From Ferruginibacter sp. (GTDB taxonomy: Bacteria; Bacteroidota; Bacteroidia; Chitinophagales; Chitinophagaceae): a stretch of DNA of 64,000 bases. The notes beneath the pieces are model-generated. The model was given only the letters and a program-made list of their open reading frames with translations. It had not been told where the DNA came from and made no database searches. Position 1 is the first letter of the stretch, and every line of letters begins with the position of its first letter. The stretch is taken from positions 2,344,647-2,408,646 of the forward strand of contig JABFRP010000002.1 in NCBI GenBank assembly GCA_013141115.1. Direction: 5' to 3'. Shown one piece after another: positions 16,370-25,056 of the stretch. The translations under genes were made by a program, and so were the position numbers.

Positions 16370-16377
16370 TACCTTTG
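16370..16377 (+). promoter_or_regulatory. Candidate -7 box immediately upstream of dut
   Basis: TACCTTTG matches the Bacteroidota TAnnTTTG box and ends 5 nt before the dut ATG. The start of transcription would fall at or very near the start codon, giving a leaderless or nearly leaderless mRNA. No good TTTG -33 box is visible, so the call is tentative. Confidence 0.33.
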
Positions 16378-16382
16378 CGGCA

Positions 16383-16826
16383 ATGCAAAAAATATCAATT
16401 AACATTATAAATAAATCTGCTAATCCCTTGCCTTCTTATGCAACAGAAGGATCTGCTGGTATGGATTTAAGAGCAGACCTGGAACAACCTTTGGTACTGC
16501 AACCGTTTGAGCGTAGTTTAACGCCCACTGGCCTGTTTATTGAATTACCTGCCGGCTACGAAGCACAGATAAGGCCAAGGAGTGGCATGGCAATAAAACA
16601 AGGTATAACCTGCTTAAATTCTCCCGGTACAATTGATAGTGATTACAGGGGAGAATTAAAGGTAATTTTAATAAACCTTAGCAACGAACAGCAGGTAATT
16701 AATAACGGAGACCGTATTGCCCAAATGGTTGTTGCAAAAGTAGAAAAGGCTGAATTGTTAGTTGCAGCACAATTAAATGAAACAGTAAGAAGCGATGGTG
16801 GTTTTGGACACACCGGCACTAAATAA
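16383..16826 (+). CDS. dut: dUTP diphosphatase
   Basis: This trimeric dUTPase hydrolyses dUTP to dUMP and pyrophosphate, keeping uracil out of DNA and supplying dTMP synthesis. All five family motifs are visible: [28 protein letters not shown] with the catalytic Asp, DRIAQMVV and the C-terminal [10 protein letters not shown]. At 147 residues it is complete. Its stop lies 29 nt before the next gene's ATG, suggesting an operon with the lipoprotein and EnvC-like genes. Confidence 0.97.
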   Translation: MQKISINIINKSANPLPSYATEGSAGMDLRADLEQPLVLQPFERSLTPTGLFIELPAGYEAQIRPRSGMAIKQGITCLNSPGTIDSDYRGELKVILINLSNEQQVINNGDRIAQMVVAKVEKAELLVAAQLNETVRSDGGFGHTGTK

Positions 16827-16854
16827 AATTATTCTGAAAAATATAAAATCAGTA

Positions 16855-17682
16855 ATGAAGAATTTACTTGTTATTGGAACAGCAATACTTACAATGCTTG
16901 CATCGCAAAGTTGCCGAACTACAAAGCCAATCAATAAAGCTATTGCACCTAAGGATTCTACAGTAAGTGTTATGTTACCGCCTAATACATCTGTTGCCGA
17001 TTCATTAAAAATGATTCAGGAAACGATGGACAGGTTACACAGTCATTATATTGATTACAAAACTTTCAATGCTAAAATAAAAGTAGAATATGAAGATAGC
17101 AAAGGCAAAAAACCAGATATTATTGCAGTGGTGAGGGTAATTAAAGATAGTGCCATTTGGATGTCTTTATCAGCCAGTATTCTTAATGTGGAAGTATATA
17201 GAATGCTAATAACAAAGGACAGCGTTATTTTAATGAATACAAGAGAAAAAGAAGTACAATACCGCTCATTAGATTATTTGCAGGAAGTAACCCAAATTCC
17301 ATTTGATTATAAAACGATACAAGACCTGTTGATTGGAAATCCAATATTTTTCGACAGCACTGTGGTTTCTTTAAAAAAGGCAGATGATAAGATATTGGTT
17401 TTTACTATGGGGCAATTTTTTAAACACCTGCTTACTCTTTCTGCAGATAAAAATTTATTACTGCACAGCAAACTGGATGATGTGGATGTAAACCGCAACA
17501 GAACCGCAGATATTACTTACGATGATTTTGAAAATAAAAACGGTATAGATTTTTCTACTTACCGGGAAATAACGGTATCCGAAAAAAATAAACTGGACAT
17601 CAGGCTTAAGTATAAACAGTATGAGTTTAACAAAGAATTATCAGTAACATTAAAGGTGCCCAAAAATTATAAACACAACTAA
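16855..17682 (+). CDS. DUF4292-like envelope lipoprotein
   Basis: This lipoprotein of about 275 residues starts at ATG 16855 (MKNLLVIGTAILTML), with the lipobox Cys in LASQSCRTTK. The body (YIDYKTFNAKIKVEYEDSKG, IWMSLSASILNVEVYRMLIT, LLIGNPIFFD) resembles the DUF4292 family of Bacteroidota, whose fold recalls LolA-like lipoprotein carriers. Its function is unknown. The ORF can be extended upstream to 16795, but that would overlap dut and lose the signal peptide. The neighbouring dut and EnvC-like genes suggest a cell-envelope operon. Confidence 0.8.
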   Translation: MKNLLVIGTAILTMLASQSCRTTKPINKAIAPKDSTVSVMLPPNTSVADSLKMIQETMDRLHSHYIDYKTFNAKIKVEYEDSKGKKPDIIAVVRVIKDSAIWMSLSASILNVEVYRMLITKDSVILMNTREKEVQYRSLDYLQEVTQIPFDYKTIQDLLIGNPIFFDSTVVSLKKADDKILVFTMGQFFKHLLTLSADKNLLLHSKLDDVDVNRNRTADITYDDFENKNGIDFSTYREITVSEKNKLDIRLKYKQYEFNKELSVTLKVPKNYKHN

Positions 17683-17777
17683 GCGTTATTTTTAATTATA
17701 CACAGGATGTGGGTTTTAGCCCGGTATATTTCCCTGTTTGAATTGTATTTTTTTTGACAAAACCTCAAATTTGGCTC

Positions 17778-19094
17778 ATGGTAAAAATCATTTTCACGTT
17801 TGTTATCAGTATTTGTAGCATTGTTGCTTTGGCGCAACCAGTAACCCGGGAGGAACTGGAAAAGCAAAAGCTGCAATTAAAAAGAGAATTGGAACAAACG
17901 GAGAGAATGCTGAATGACAATAAAGCAAAATCAAAAGAGAATTTTGTGCAATGGAAACTGATCAATGATAAAGTAAATATTCAAGATAGAATTATAGACA
18001 ATATAAACCGTGATATAAACCTGCTCGACAATAATTTAATTAACACCCAACGTGATATTAACCGCTACGATAAACTATTGGATACATTAAAGCAGGAGTA
18101 TGCTAAAAGCATGGTGTATGCCTATAAAAACAGAAGCGACTACGATTTTTTGAATTTCATTTTTTCAGCATCAAGCTTTAACGATGCTATAAAGCGAATT
18201 ACTTATTTAAAAAGTTATCGTAATTACAGGGAAATGCAGGGTGAAAATATTTTACGCACACAGGACTTGCGAAAAAAAAGAGTAGAAGAGTTAAGTGGCA
18301 CCAGACAAAAGAAAACTGTGGTATTACAGAGTAAGGATAAAGAAATGTCTGTATTGGAAAAAGAGCAAAAGGAGAAAGATAGAATACTTAGCGAATTAAA
18401 AAAGCAAGGGAAACAGTTGAATGATAAAATGACTGCTACTACTAAACAATTGAAGAAAGTAGACAATGCGATTAACGCTGCCATTAAAAGAGCTATTGAT
18501 GAGGCAAACAAACTGGCGGTAAAAAAAGCAAAAGAAGATGATGCCAAAAGAATTGCTTTAGAGAAAGCTAACACAAAGGCTAACACTAATCCGGTAACTA
18601 CTGCACCTAAAGCCACTACCACTCCTAAAAAAGCAGAACCTAAAAAAGCGCCGGAAAGTGTTTTGTTAAATGCAGATAATATTGTAGTAAATGCCAACTT
18701 TATTAACAACCGAGGCTCATTACCATGGCCTGTAGATAAAGGGTATACTTTGATGCATTATGGATCTAATAAATTGCCAAGTGGTACTGTAATGGTAACA
18801 ACAGGGTTAACTGTTGCTACAGATATAGGCACTCCTGTAAAAGCAGTTTTTGATGGCACCGTATCAAATGTGGTATATGTAGAAGATATTCAGGTAGTGA
18901 TTATTCAGCACGGTAAATATTTCAGCACCTACAGTAACTTATCAAATGTTTCTGTACAGCGTGGGCAGGCTATAAAAACCGGCCAGGTAATTGGTAAAGC
19001 TGCAGCCAATTTAGATGGTATTGGTGCTGTTGATTTCTACATCAATGATGAAAAAAATAATTTAGATCCAGAGAGGTGGTTACGTCGCCGTTAG
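17778..19094 (+). CDS. EnvC-like murein hydrolase activator (coiled coil plus degenerate LytM/M23 domain)
   Basis: This periplasmic protein of about 438 residues has a signal peptide (MVKIIFTFVISICSIVALAQ) starting at ATG 17778. A long charged coiled coil follows (residues about 25-270, EELEKQKLQLKRELEQ onward). Next come a Thr/Pro/Lys-rich linker and a C-terminal LytM domain (GTPVKAVFDGTVSNVVYV, IIQHGKYFSTYSNL). The zinc ligands of active M23 peptidases are missing: the H-x3-D region reads TTGLTVATDIG and the H-x-H region reads VDFYIND. It therefore probably activates an amidase, as E. coli EnvC does, rather than cutting peptidoglycan itself. It is convergent with bshA. Confidence 0.87.
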   Translation: MVKIIFTFVISICSIVALAQPVTREELEKQKLQLKRELEQTERMLNDNKAKSKENFVQWKLINDKVNIQDRIIDNINRDINLLDNNLINTQRDINRYDKLLDTLKQEYAKSMVYAYKNRSDYDFLNFIFSASSFNDAIKRITYLKSYRNYREMQGENILRTQDLRKKRVEELSGTRQKKTVVLQSKDKEMSVLEKEQKEKDRILSELKKQGKQLNDKMTATTKQLKKVDNAINAAIKRAIDEANKLAVKKAKEDDAKRIALEKANTKANTNPVTTAPKATTTPKKAEPKKAPESVLLNADNIVVNANFINNRGSLPWPVDKGYTLMHYGSNKLPSGTVMVTTGLTVATDIGTPVKAVFDGTVSNVVYVEDIQVVIIQHGKYFSTYSNLSNVSVQRGQAIKTGQVIGKAAANLDGIGAVDFYINDEKNNLDPERWLRRR

Positions 19095-19095
19095 T

Positions 19096-20214
19096 TTAAA
19101 TCACCCTTTTATACAATGCTTCATAAATAGGTACAATATTTTCGATATCAAATTTTTTGGCTTGTGCCAATGCGTTTGCTTTAAATTGTAAAAGCGTAGC
19201 ATCATCTTTTAAAATGGCCAGTGCATTTTTTGCCATATCATCAATATCTCCCACATTGCTCATATAGCCGCAATAGCCGTCAATATTTATTTCGGGCAAA
19301 CCACCGGCATTGGTTGATATTACCGGCACTTCTGCAGCCATCGCTTCTAATGCCGCTAATCCAAAACTTTCGTATTCGCTGGTTAATAAAAACAGATCGG
19401 CAATAGGTAAAATATCTTCCATCTGCTCCTGCTTGCCTAAAAATTTAATATTGTCACATAGTACACAATCCCTGCAAATGCTTTCTACATAAGGCCTTTC
19501 GGGGCCATCTCCCAACAGTAATAATTTAGCGGGCATTGTTTCAATAATTTTCATAAACACTTTTACCACATCATCTACTCTTTTTACTTTTCTGAAATTA
19601 CTGGCGTGTACAATTATTTTTTCGCCATTGGGAGCTACAACTTTTCTAAAAGCATCAACAGGTTTTTTATTAAATCGTTTTACATCTACAAAGTTGTGTA
19701 TTACCTCAATTTCTTTTTCAATTACAAAATTCTTATACGTTTCTTCTTTTAAATTATCGGATACTGCTGTCAGTATATCACTTTCATTCATAGAAAAAGT
19801 AACCACGGGGCTGTACGTTTTATCCCTGCCTACCAACGTAATGTCTGTACCATGCAAAGTGGTAATTACAGGAATTCTTTTGCCCTGCTTGGCTAAAATT
19901 TGCTTGGCCATATAAGCCGCCGCAGCATGTGGTATGGCATAATGCACATGTAATAATTCTACATTGTTATTAATGATCACATCTACCATCGTACTGGCCA
20001 ATGCCGTTTCGTAAGGTGGATAATCAAACAACGGATAAGTAGGAACTCTTACTTCGTGATAAAAAATATTAGCATGAAAACCACTTAACCTCACGGGCTG
20101 CTGGTAAGTGATGAAATGTATATTATGTCCTTTATCTGCAAGTGCTTTACCTAATTCTGTAGCCAACACACCACTGCCACCAAAAGTTGGGTAGCAAACA
20201 ATAGCAATATTCAT
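19096..20214 (-). CDS. bshA: N-acetyl-alpha-D-glucosaminyl L-malate synthase (bacillithiol biosynthesis)
   Basis: This GT4-family retaining glycosyltransferase joins UDP-GlcNAc to L-malate, the first step of bacillithiol synthesis. Family-typical features are CYPTFGGSGVLATELGKALA, FITYQQPVRL, LLHVHYAIPHAAAAY, VITTLHGTDITLVG and SFGLAALEAMAAEVPVISTNAGGLPEI with the C-terminal E-x7-E sugar-nucleotide site. At 372 residues it is complete. BshA proteins are common in Bacteroidota; bshB and bshC are not in the window. Confidence 0.94.
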   Translation of the reverse strand: MNIAIVCYPTFGGSGVLATELGKALADKGHNIHFITYQQPVRLSGFHANIFYHEVRVPTYPLFDYPPYETALASTMVDVIINNNVELLHVHYAIPHAAAAYMAKQILAKQGKRIPVITTLHGTDITLVGRDKTYSPVVTFSMNESDILTAVSDNLKEETYKNFVIEKEIEVIHNFVDVKRFNKKPVDAFRKVVAPNGEKIIVHASNFRKVKRVDDVVKVFMKIIETMPAKLLLLGDGPERPYVESICRDCVLCDNIKFLGKQEQMEDILPIADLFLLTSEYESFGLAALEAMAAEVPVISTNAGGLPEINIDGYCGYMSNVGDIDDMAKNALAILKDDATLLQFKANALAQAKKFDIENIVPIYEALYKRVI

Positions 20215-20343
20215 ATAAAAATGATTTAATAGTTTTTTGCCGTTTTGTAAACAGCAGGATGCAATTTAGTGTATTATTTTTCTCTGGCGCCTCCGTTTAT
20301 GTAATGATAATAATTGATTAAGTTTGTTGCACAACCTGATAAT

Positions 20344-21723
20344 ATGTACAAAAACAAATTTATTGCAGCTATCATCCTCCTGTTTATCTCCGGTACTGCA
20401 TTTTCGCAAAACGAAGATTCGGTAATGATAAAAAAAATATCAGATGAAATATTACAAAATGGCACGGCTTATAACAATTTAAGATCACTATGTAAAACCA
20501 TTGGACAGCGTTTAAGTGGTAGCCCGGGTATGTATAAAGCCGAAGACTGGGGCGTAAAGGTTTTAACTGCTTCGGGGGCAGATAAATCTTACAAGCAACA
20601 ATGCATGGTACCGCATTGGGTAAGAGGAAAAAAAGAAGTGTTTAATGCAGCCTTTAACACAAAAATGAAACCCTTTTCAATTTTATCGCTGGGCAACGCA
20701 GCAGGTACCGGAAGCAAAGGCGTTACCGCCTCCGTTATTGAAATAAAAAATTTTGATGAACTCAATAAAAGAAAAGATGAAGTAAAAGGTAAAATTGTTT
20801 TTTATAATTACCGATACAATAAAAAATTATTGGGCGGTGGTTATGGCGATGCGGTAAGGTATCGCAGCAGCGGTGCAAGTAATGCAGCAAAGTATGGCGC
20901 ACTTGCAGTAATTGTACGATCGGTAACGGCGGCTAACGATAACAATCCGCATACCGGCGCATTGCGGTATAATGATTCATTCCCTAAAATACCGGCAGTG
21001 GCCATTGGCCCTAATGATGCAGATAGGCTGAGTAACTTTTTAGCTAAAGATAAATTCAGATTGCCTTTTAACTTATTTACCCACAGCCAGATGTTGCCCG
21101 ATACAATAGGCCATAATATTATTGGCGAAATAAAAGGCAGCGAGTTTCCTGATGAAATAATAACTATTGGCGGACACCTGGATAGCTGGGACCCTGGCGA
21201 AGGAGCACACGATGATGGCGCAGGTGTAGTGCAGAGCATTGAAGTATTAAGGGTTTTTAAGGCACTGGGCTATACACCAAAACGTACCATACGCATTGTG
21301 CTTTTTGCTAACGAAGAAAACGGACTGCGTGGCGGCAATAAATACATGGAAGAAGCTAAAGCTAAAAACGAAAAGCATATTATGGCAATGGAAAGCGATG
21401 GAGGTGGCGAAACACCCAAAGGTTTTAGTTGTGGTATGACGGAAGAGCAGTATGCAAAAGTAAAAAGTTGGAAAAATTTGTTCAGCATGTTTGATGCAGA
21501 CCGTTTTTCCTTTACAAAAGGCGGTGGCGGTGGCGCAGATATTGGCCCTTTGCAAGCTGCATTTAAAACAGCGCAGTTTGGGTTAAACCCTGCAGGTAAC
21601 CGGTACTTCGATTACCATCATGCAGCAACCGATGTATTTGAAAACGTACATGAACGGGAATTGCACATGGGGGCCGTGGTAATGGCAGCAATGGTTTATT
21701 TAGTGGATAAATACGGATTATAA
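20344..21723 (+). CDS. Secreted M28-family zinc aminopeptidase
   Basis: This protein of about 459 residues has a signal peptide (MYKNKFIAAIILLFISGTAF, ending SQ) starting at ATG 20344. The M28 peptidase core carries the di-zinc ligands: GGHLDSWDPGEGAHDDGAG (His, Asp), LFANEENGLRG (catalytic and ligand Glu), MESDGGG (Asp) and YHHAATDVFE (His). A PA-domain-like insertion precedes it (KGKIVFYNYRYNKKL through PAVAIGPNDADRL). It probably acts in the periplasm or outside the cell as an aminopeptidase or dipeptidase. A small membrane protein follows closely. Confidence 0.9.
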   Translation: MYKNKFIAAIILLFISGTAFSQNEDSVMIKKISDEILQNGTAYNNLRSLCKTIGQRLSGSPGMYKAEDWGVKVLTASGADKSYKQQCMVPHWVRGKKEVFNAAFNTKMKPFSILSLGNAAGTGSKGVTASVIEIKNFDELNKRKDEVKGKIVFYNYRYNKKLLGGGYGDAVRYRSSGASNAAKYGALAVIVRSVTAANDNNPHTGALRYNDSFPKIPAVAIGPNDADRLSNFLAKDKFRLPFNLFTHSQMLPDTIGHNIIGEIKGSEFPDEIITIGGHLDSWDPGEGAHDDGAGVVQSIEVLRVFKALGYTPKRTIRIVLFANEENGLRGGNKYMEEAKAKNEKHIMAMESDGGGETPKGFSCGMTEEQYAKVKSWKNLFSMFDADRFSFTKGGGGGADIGPLQAAFKTAQFGLNPAGNRYFDYHHAATDVFENVHERELHMGAVVMAAMVYLVDKYGL

Positions 21724-21746
21724 TTATCTTGCAAAAAAATAATGAT

Positions 21747-22181
21747 ATGGAAGATATAAAATTAGCTGATACAGAAAAGGTATTACCCAAAAAAACAAGT
21801 GGATTTAAAAAATTCCTGCGTTTATTTATTGTGTCTGTTTTGTTGATAGGAGGCCTCGTTTTTTGGTGGAAATATTATTATGTGTTTGGAGAAGGTGTAA
21901 AATCGGGTGAATTAAATTATGTGGTAAAGAAGGGCAATATTTTTAAAACCTACGAAGGCAAATTGATTCAATCCGGATTCCGGTCAAAAACTGCAGGCAC
22001 AGTGCAGTCTTATGAATTTGAATTTTCTATAACCAATGATAGTATTGCCAATATTTTAATGAATAATAGTGGCAAATATTTCGACCTGCATTATAAAGAA
22101 TATAAAGGCACTATTCCCTGGAGAGGATTTAGCCCTTACATTGTAGATAAAATAATTTTGATGAAGGATATAGAGCGTTAA
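21747..22181 (+). CDS. Small membrane-anchored protein of unknown function
   Basis: This protein of about 144 residues starts at ATG 21747 (MEDIKLADTEK). A short charged cytoplasmic tail is followed by one transmembrane helix (FIVSVLLIGGLVFWW) and a C-terminal domain outside the membrane (GELNYVVKKGNIFKTYEGKL, FEFSITNDSIANIL). The pattern is common among short Bacteroidota proteins annotated as hypothetical. It begins 23 nt after the M28 peptidase stop and may be co-transcribed. The longer TTG start at 21729 is less likely. Confidence 0.75.
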   Translation: MEDIKLADTEKVLPKKTSGFKKFLRLFIVSVLLIGGLVFWWKYYYVFGEGVKSGELNYVVKKGNIFKTYEGKLIQSGFRSKTAGTVQSYEFEFSITNDSIANILMNNSGKYFDLHYKEYKGTIPWRGFSPYIVDKIILMKDIER

Positions 22182-22187
22182 TAGTCA

Positions 22188-22886
22188 TTATCCCTGCAAT
22201 AAAAATATAACCGGCTTTTTATGAAAGTCGGTTTTTTCTTTGCGCCACTCTGCTATTGTTTTTGTTTTTACATATTCGTTGGCAGCGGTAAGCTCGGCAG
22301 CAATACAAAACCTGGTGGAAGGTTTACAGGTTTTTAAAACAGTTTCAATTAAGGGGTTGTTACGGTAAGGCGTTTCAATAAATATTTTAGTGCTGTTGTT
22401 TTTTGCAGAATTGTCTTCCAGTTCTTTAAGGCGTTTTATTTTTTCGTTGTTATCAATGGGCAGGTAGCCCACAAATTCAAACTGTTGCCCGTTCATACCG
22501 CTGGCCATTAATGCTAACAATATGGAGCTTGGGCCTACTAATGGTTTTACTACTGCATTCATTTGTTGTGCTACGGCAATTAATACCTGCCCGGGATCGG
22601 CAACACCGGGGCAACCAGCTTCGCTGATGATGGCTATATTTTTTTGTGCGGTAATTTTTTGTTTGAAGGTGCTGATCAATTCTTCCTCAGCCTTATGTAT
22701 GGTAAACCACTCGTAATCGTCAATCACAATTTCTTTACAAATACTTTTTAAAAAACGCCTTGCAGTTCTTTCGTTTTCTGCAAAAGTTACAGAACAATTC
22801 TTTACCGCATCAATAATATATAAAGGAATAGTGTTTGTTGCGGTTTCATCCAAAACACAGGGAACTAAATAAATGGTACTTGTCAT
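22188..22886 (-). CDS. SAM-dependent methyltransferase, RsmI-like (tetrapyrrole methylase fold)
   Basis: This 232-residue protein of the RsmI/YraL group has a tetrapyrrole-methylase fold. The N-terminal IYLVPCVLDETATNTIP, FAENERTARRFLKSI, AIISEAGCPGVADPGQVLI, VKPLVGPSSILLALMASG and KIFIETPYRNNPLI are typical. RsmI makes 2'-O-methyl C1402 in 16S rRNA. Bacteroidota often carry both RsmI and a shorter paralogue like this one, so I do not assign the exact substrate. It is a single gene convergent with the small membrane protein. Confidence 0.86.
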   Translation of the reverse strand: MTSTIYLVPCVLDETATNTIPLYIIDAVKNCSVTFAENERTARRFLKSICKEIVIDDYEWFTIHKAEEELISTFKQKITAQKNIAIISEAGCPGVADPGQVLIAVAQQMNAVVKPLVGPSSILLALMASGMNGQQFEFVGYLPIDNNEKIKRLKELEDNSAKNNSTKIFIETPYRNNPLIETVLKTCKPSTRFCIAAELTAANEYVKTKTIAEWRKEKTDFHKKPVIFLLQG

Positions 22887-22940
22887 AATGAGTTTGTGCT
22901 AATTCAAAAAAATATTCAGATGCATTAGGATATACTGCAT

Positions 22941-23726
22941 TTACAATTGACGATTTGCTATTGACGGTCCTCCCTCTTTGTTGCCATACAAACTAATGGT
23001 GGCAGCAATTACTGCATAACTTGGTGCCAGTATCCAGCCCAAAACGGGTATCAGGTGCATCAGAAAAAAAACCATGCCATTGCCTATGGCAAGGCCTTTG
23101 TGTCTTCCAATAAAAGCAATGCTTTGCGATGTGGAAAGTTTATGCCTTTCGCTACTGTAATCCAGCATAGAGAAACCCAGGTAATAGCATTCCACCATCA
23201 GTCCGATCAATGGTGTTATCCATCCAACAACAGGTACAAACGCTAAAATAAAAATAGATATGGCATACACAGTTTGCCAAAGCATATTCCTTAGTGCAAT
23301 TCTTATACCCCTCACAATATCTTTAAGTAGTTGTTTAAAACTAAAAGGAAAATCATTGCCTTCCATAATGGCTTCTGTTTTTTCGCTCAGGTAAGCAAAA
23401 AGCGGCGAGCCAACAATAAGAAAAAGATATTTGAATAAAGAGAAATAAAAAGTGAGTAATACCAGGTATAAAATAATTTGTGCAAAAATAACCAGCCAGC
23501 TTAACCAGCTGTTTTGCATTTGCTGCAGCCATTCTTTTATGCCGGTTTTTAGTAATACAAAATCAATAGCATAATTGCTGGATTTAAGAAAAAGCCAAAC
23601 GCCTGCACAAAAAAGAATACTGTAGATCAATCCAGGAATAAAGATCCACTTCCATAAACGGTGCTTAATAATAAAACGATGTGTTTGAAAATATGCCTGT
23701 ATGGCAATGATGATTTCTTTAAGCAT
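22941..23726 (-). CDS. EI24/CysZ-like integral membrane protein
   Basis: This 261-residue membrane protein has several hydrophobic helices (FIPGLIYSILFCAGVWLF, WLVIFAQIILYLVLL, FAYLS segment, AISIFILAFVPVVGWITPLI, HLIPVLGWILAPSYAVIAAT). The order of helices and the FVPVVGWITPLIGLMVECYY segment fit the EI24 family, which includes the sulfate permease CysZ. A transport role is possible but not demonstrated. It is divergent from the glycosylase gene. Confidence 0.82.
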   Translation of the reverse strand: MLKEIIIAIQAYFQTHRFIIKHRLWKWIFIPGLIYSILFCAGVWLFLKSSNYAIDFVLLKTGIKEWLQQMQNSWLSWLVIFAQIILYLVLLTFYFSLFKYLFLIVGSPLFAYLSEKTEAIMEGNDFPFSFKQLLKDIVRGIRIALRNMLWQTVYAISIFILAFVPVVGWITPLIGLMVECYYLGFSMLDYSSERHKLSTSQSIAFIGRHKGLAIGNGMVFFLMHLIPVLGWILAPSYAVIAATISLYGNKEGGPSIANRQL

Positions 23727-23780
23727 TGGAGATGTTGATGGCTATAGTTTACTTATTTTAGCTTTAAAGTTAAAGATATA

Positions 23781-24389
23781 ATGAAGAAGTTGCCCATTGA
23801 ATTTTATGACAGAGAAGATGTGGTGCAAATTGCCCAAGACTTATTAGGTAAAATATTAATTACAAAGTTTGATGGCGTTACCACTTCGGGTAAAATTGTA
23901 GAAACGGAAGCTTATATCGGCCTTACAGATAAAGCTTCTCATTCATTTGGAGGAAAGCGTACTTCCCGTAACGAACATATGTATGCAGCACCGGGCATAG
24001 CCTATGTTTATATTTGTTATGGCATGCATCATTTGTTTAATGTAGTATCTAATAAAGTAAATGTGCCTGATGCCATTTTAATTAGAGCAGTTGAACCTTT
24101 GGAAGGGATTGATATTATGCTGCAACGTACCGGCAAATTAAAACCAGGTAATACTTTAACTAAAGGCCCGGGCAATGTAGGAAAAGCTTTGGGTATTTTA
24201 AAACAACACTCCGGTTTAAATTTACTGGGTAGCAAAATTTTTATAGCTGATGCCGGTATTAATTTTAATGAAAACGAAATTGGTACAAGTAAACGTATTG
24301 GTATAGAAAGTGCAGGTGCAGCAGCGGCATACCCTTACCGGTTTTATGTAAGGGGGAATAAATATGTAAGTGGATACCCCAACAAATGA
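23781..24389 (+). CDS. DNA-3-methyladenine glycosylase (AAG/MPG family)
   Basis: This base-excision-repair enzyme removes alkylated purines. Family features are VAQDLLGKILI, IVETEAYIGLTDKASH with the catalytic Glu, GGKRTSRNEHMYAAPG, AYVYICYGMHHLFNVV with the intercalating Tyr region, and ILIRAVEPLEGID. At 202 residues it has the normal length for the bacterial Aag-type enzyme. It is convergent with a GNAT acetyltransferase. Confidence 0.95.
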   Translation: MKKLPIEFYDREDVVQIAQDLLGKILITKFDGVTTSGKIVETEAYIGLTDKASHSFGGKRTSRNEHMYAAPGIAYVYICYGMHHLFNVVSNKVNVPDAILIRAVEPLEGIDIMLQRTGKLKPGNTLTKGPGNVGKALGILKQHSGLNLLGSKIFIADAGINFNENEIGTSKRIGIESAGAAAAYPYRFYVRGNKYVSGYPNK

Positions 24390-24403
24390 GAATCTGATTG
24401 AGA

Positions 24404-24946
24404 TTATTGTTTGCTCCAATCTTGTTTAAGCATAGAAAATAAAAAGAGATCAATGAATTTATCGTTTACCAATTCTGCCTGTTGTAAAATGCCTTCCTGC
24501 TTAAAATGTAGCTTTTCTGCAATGGCTTTACTTTTATAATTTCCCGTCCCGCATTTTATTTCAATCCTGTTTAAATTAAGTACATCAAATCCGTAATTAA
24601 TTAATGCTTTGCATGATTTTGTTATAATGCCATTACCTGCAAAAGCTTCACCCAACCAGTAACCAATAGCTCCTGTTTTATTAGGGTGACTGATATGATG
24701 AATGCCGATACGTCCGGCAACCTGATTATTAAAAAGTATAACGCATCCAAAATCAGTGCCCTCCTGGTATAGCTTTTGGCAGTTGGCGATATAACTTTTA
24801 AAATGCTCCCCTGTTTGCATATTATCTACCCAGGGCAGCCATTCTTTTAAATAGGCTCTGTTAGTATTGATGAGGTTAAAACATGCTGATGCATGTTTAT
24901 CAGCCAATACTTCCAGTGTAATGTTATCGTCAACTTTTATAATCAT
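24404..24946 (-). CDS. GNAT-family N-acetyltransferase (RimJ/RimL type)
   Basis: This 180-residue acetyltransferase resembles the ribosomal-protein-serine acetyltransferase RimL. It has LKEWLPWVDNMQT near the N-terminus, IGYWLGEAFAGNGIITKSCKALINYGFD around the acetyl-CoA site, and NLNRIEIKCGTGNYKSKAIAEKLHF, a typical RimJ/L ending. The real substrate cannot be told from sequence. Confidence 0.9.
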   Translation of the reverse strand: MIIKVDDNITLEVLADKHASACFNLINTNRAYLKEWLPWVDNMQTGEHFKSYIANCQKLYQEGTDFGCVILFNNQVAGRIGIHHISHPNKTGAIGYWLGEAFAGNGIITKSCKALINYGFDVLNLNRIEIKCGTGNYKSKAIAEKLHFKQEGILQQAELVNDKFIDLFLFSMLKQDWSKQ

Positions 24947-24999
24947 TATAAACTGAAGTTATATTTTTTTGATGAAAAAATAATATCCTTTCAGGTATA

Positions 25000-25027
25000 A
25001 AAAACTCCCGTTTTTATAACGGGAGTT
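25000..25027 (-). terminator. Terminator after the propeller/Ig T9SS protein
   Basis: AACTCCCGTT and AACGGGAGTT pair around a short T-rich loop, with A/T runs at both ends. The same ACTCCCGTTT core recurs in the terminator of the neighbouring T9SS gene near 30.65 kb. Confidence 0.75.
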
Positions 25028-25056
25028 GAAAATGATGAGTAATGTTAACCAGTTTT

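Noticed and set aside
22215..22245. Hairpin with T-run near the end of the RsmI-like gene
   Set aside because: It lies inside the coding sequence and the pairing is imperfect; probably chance.
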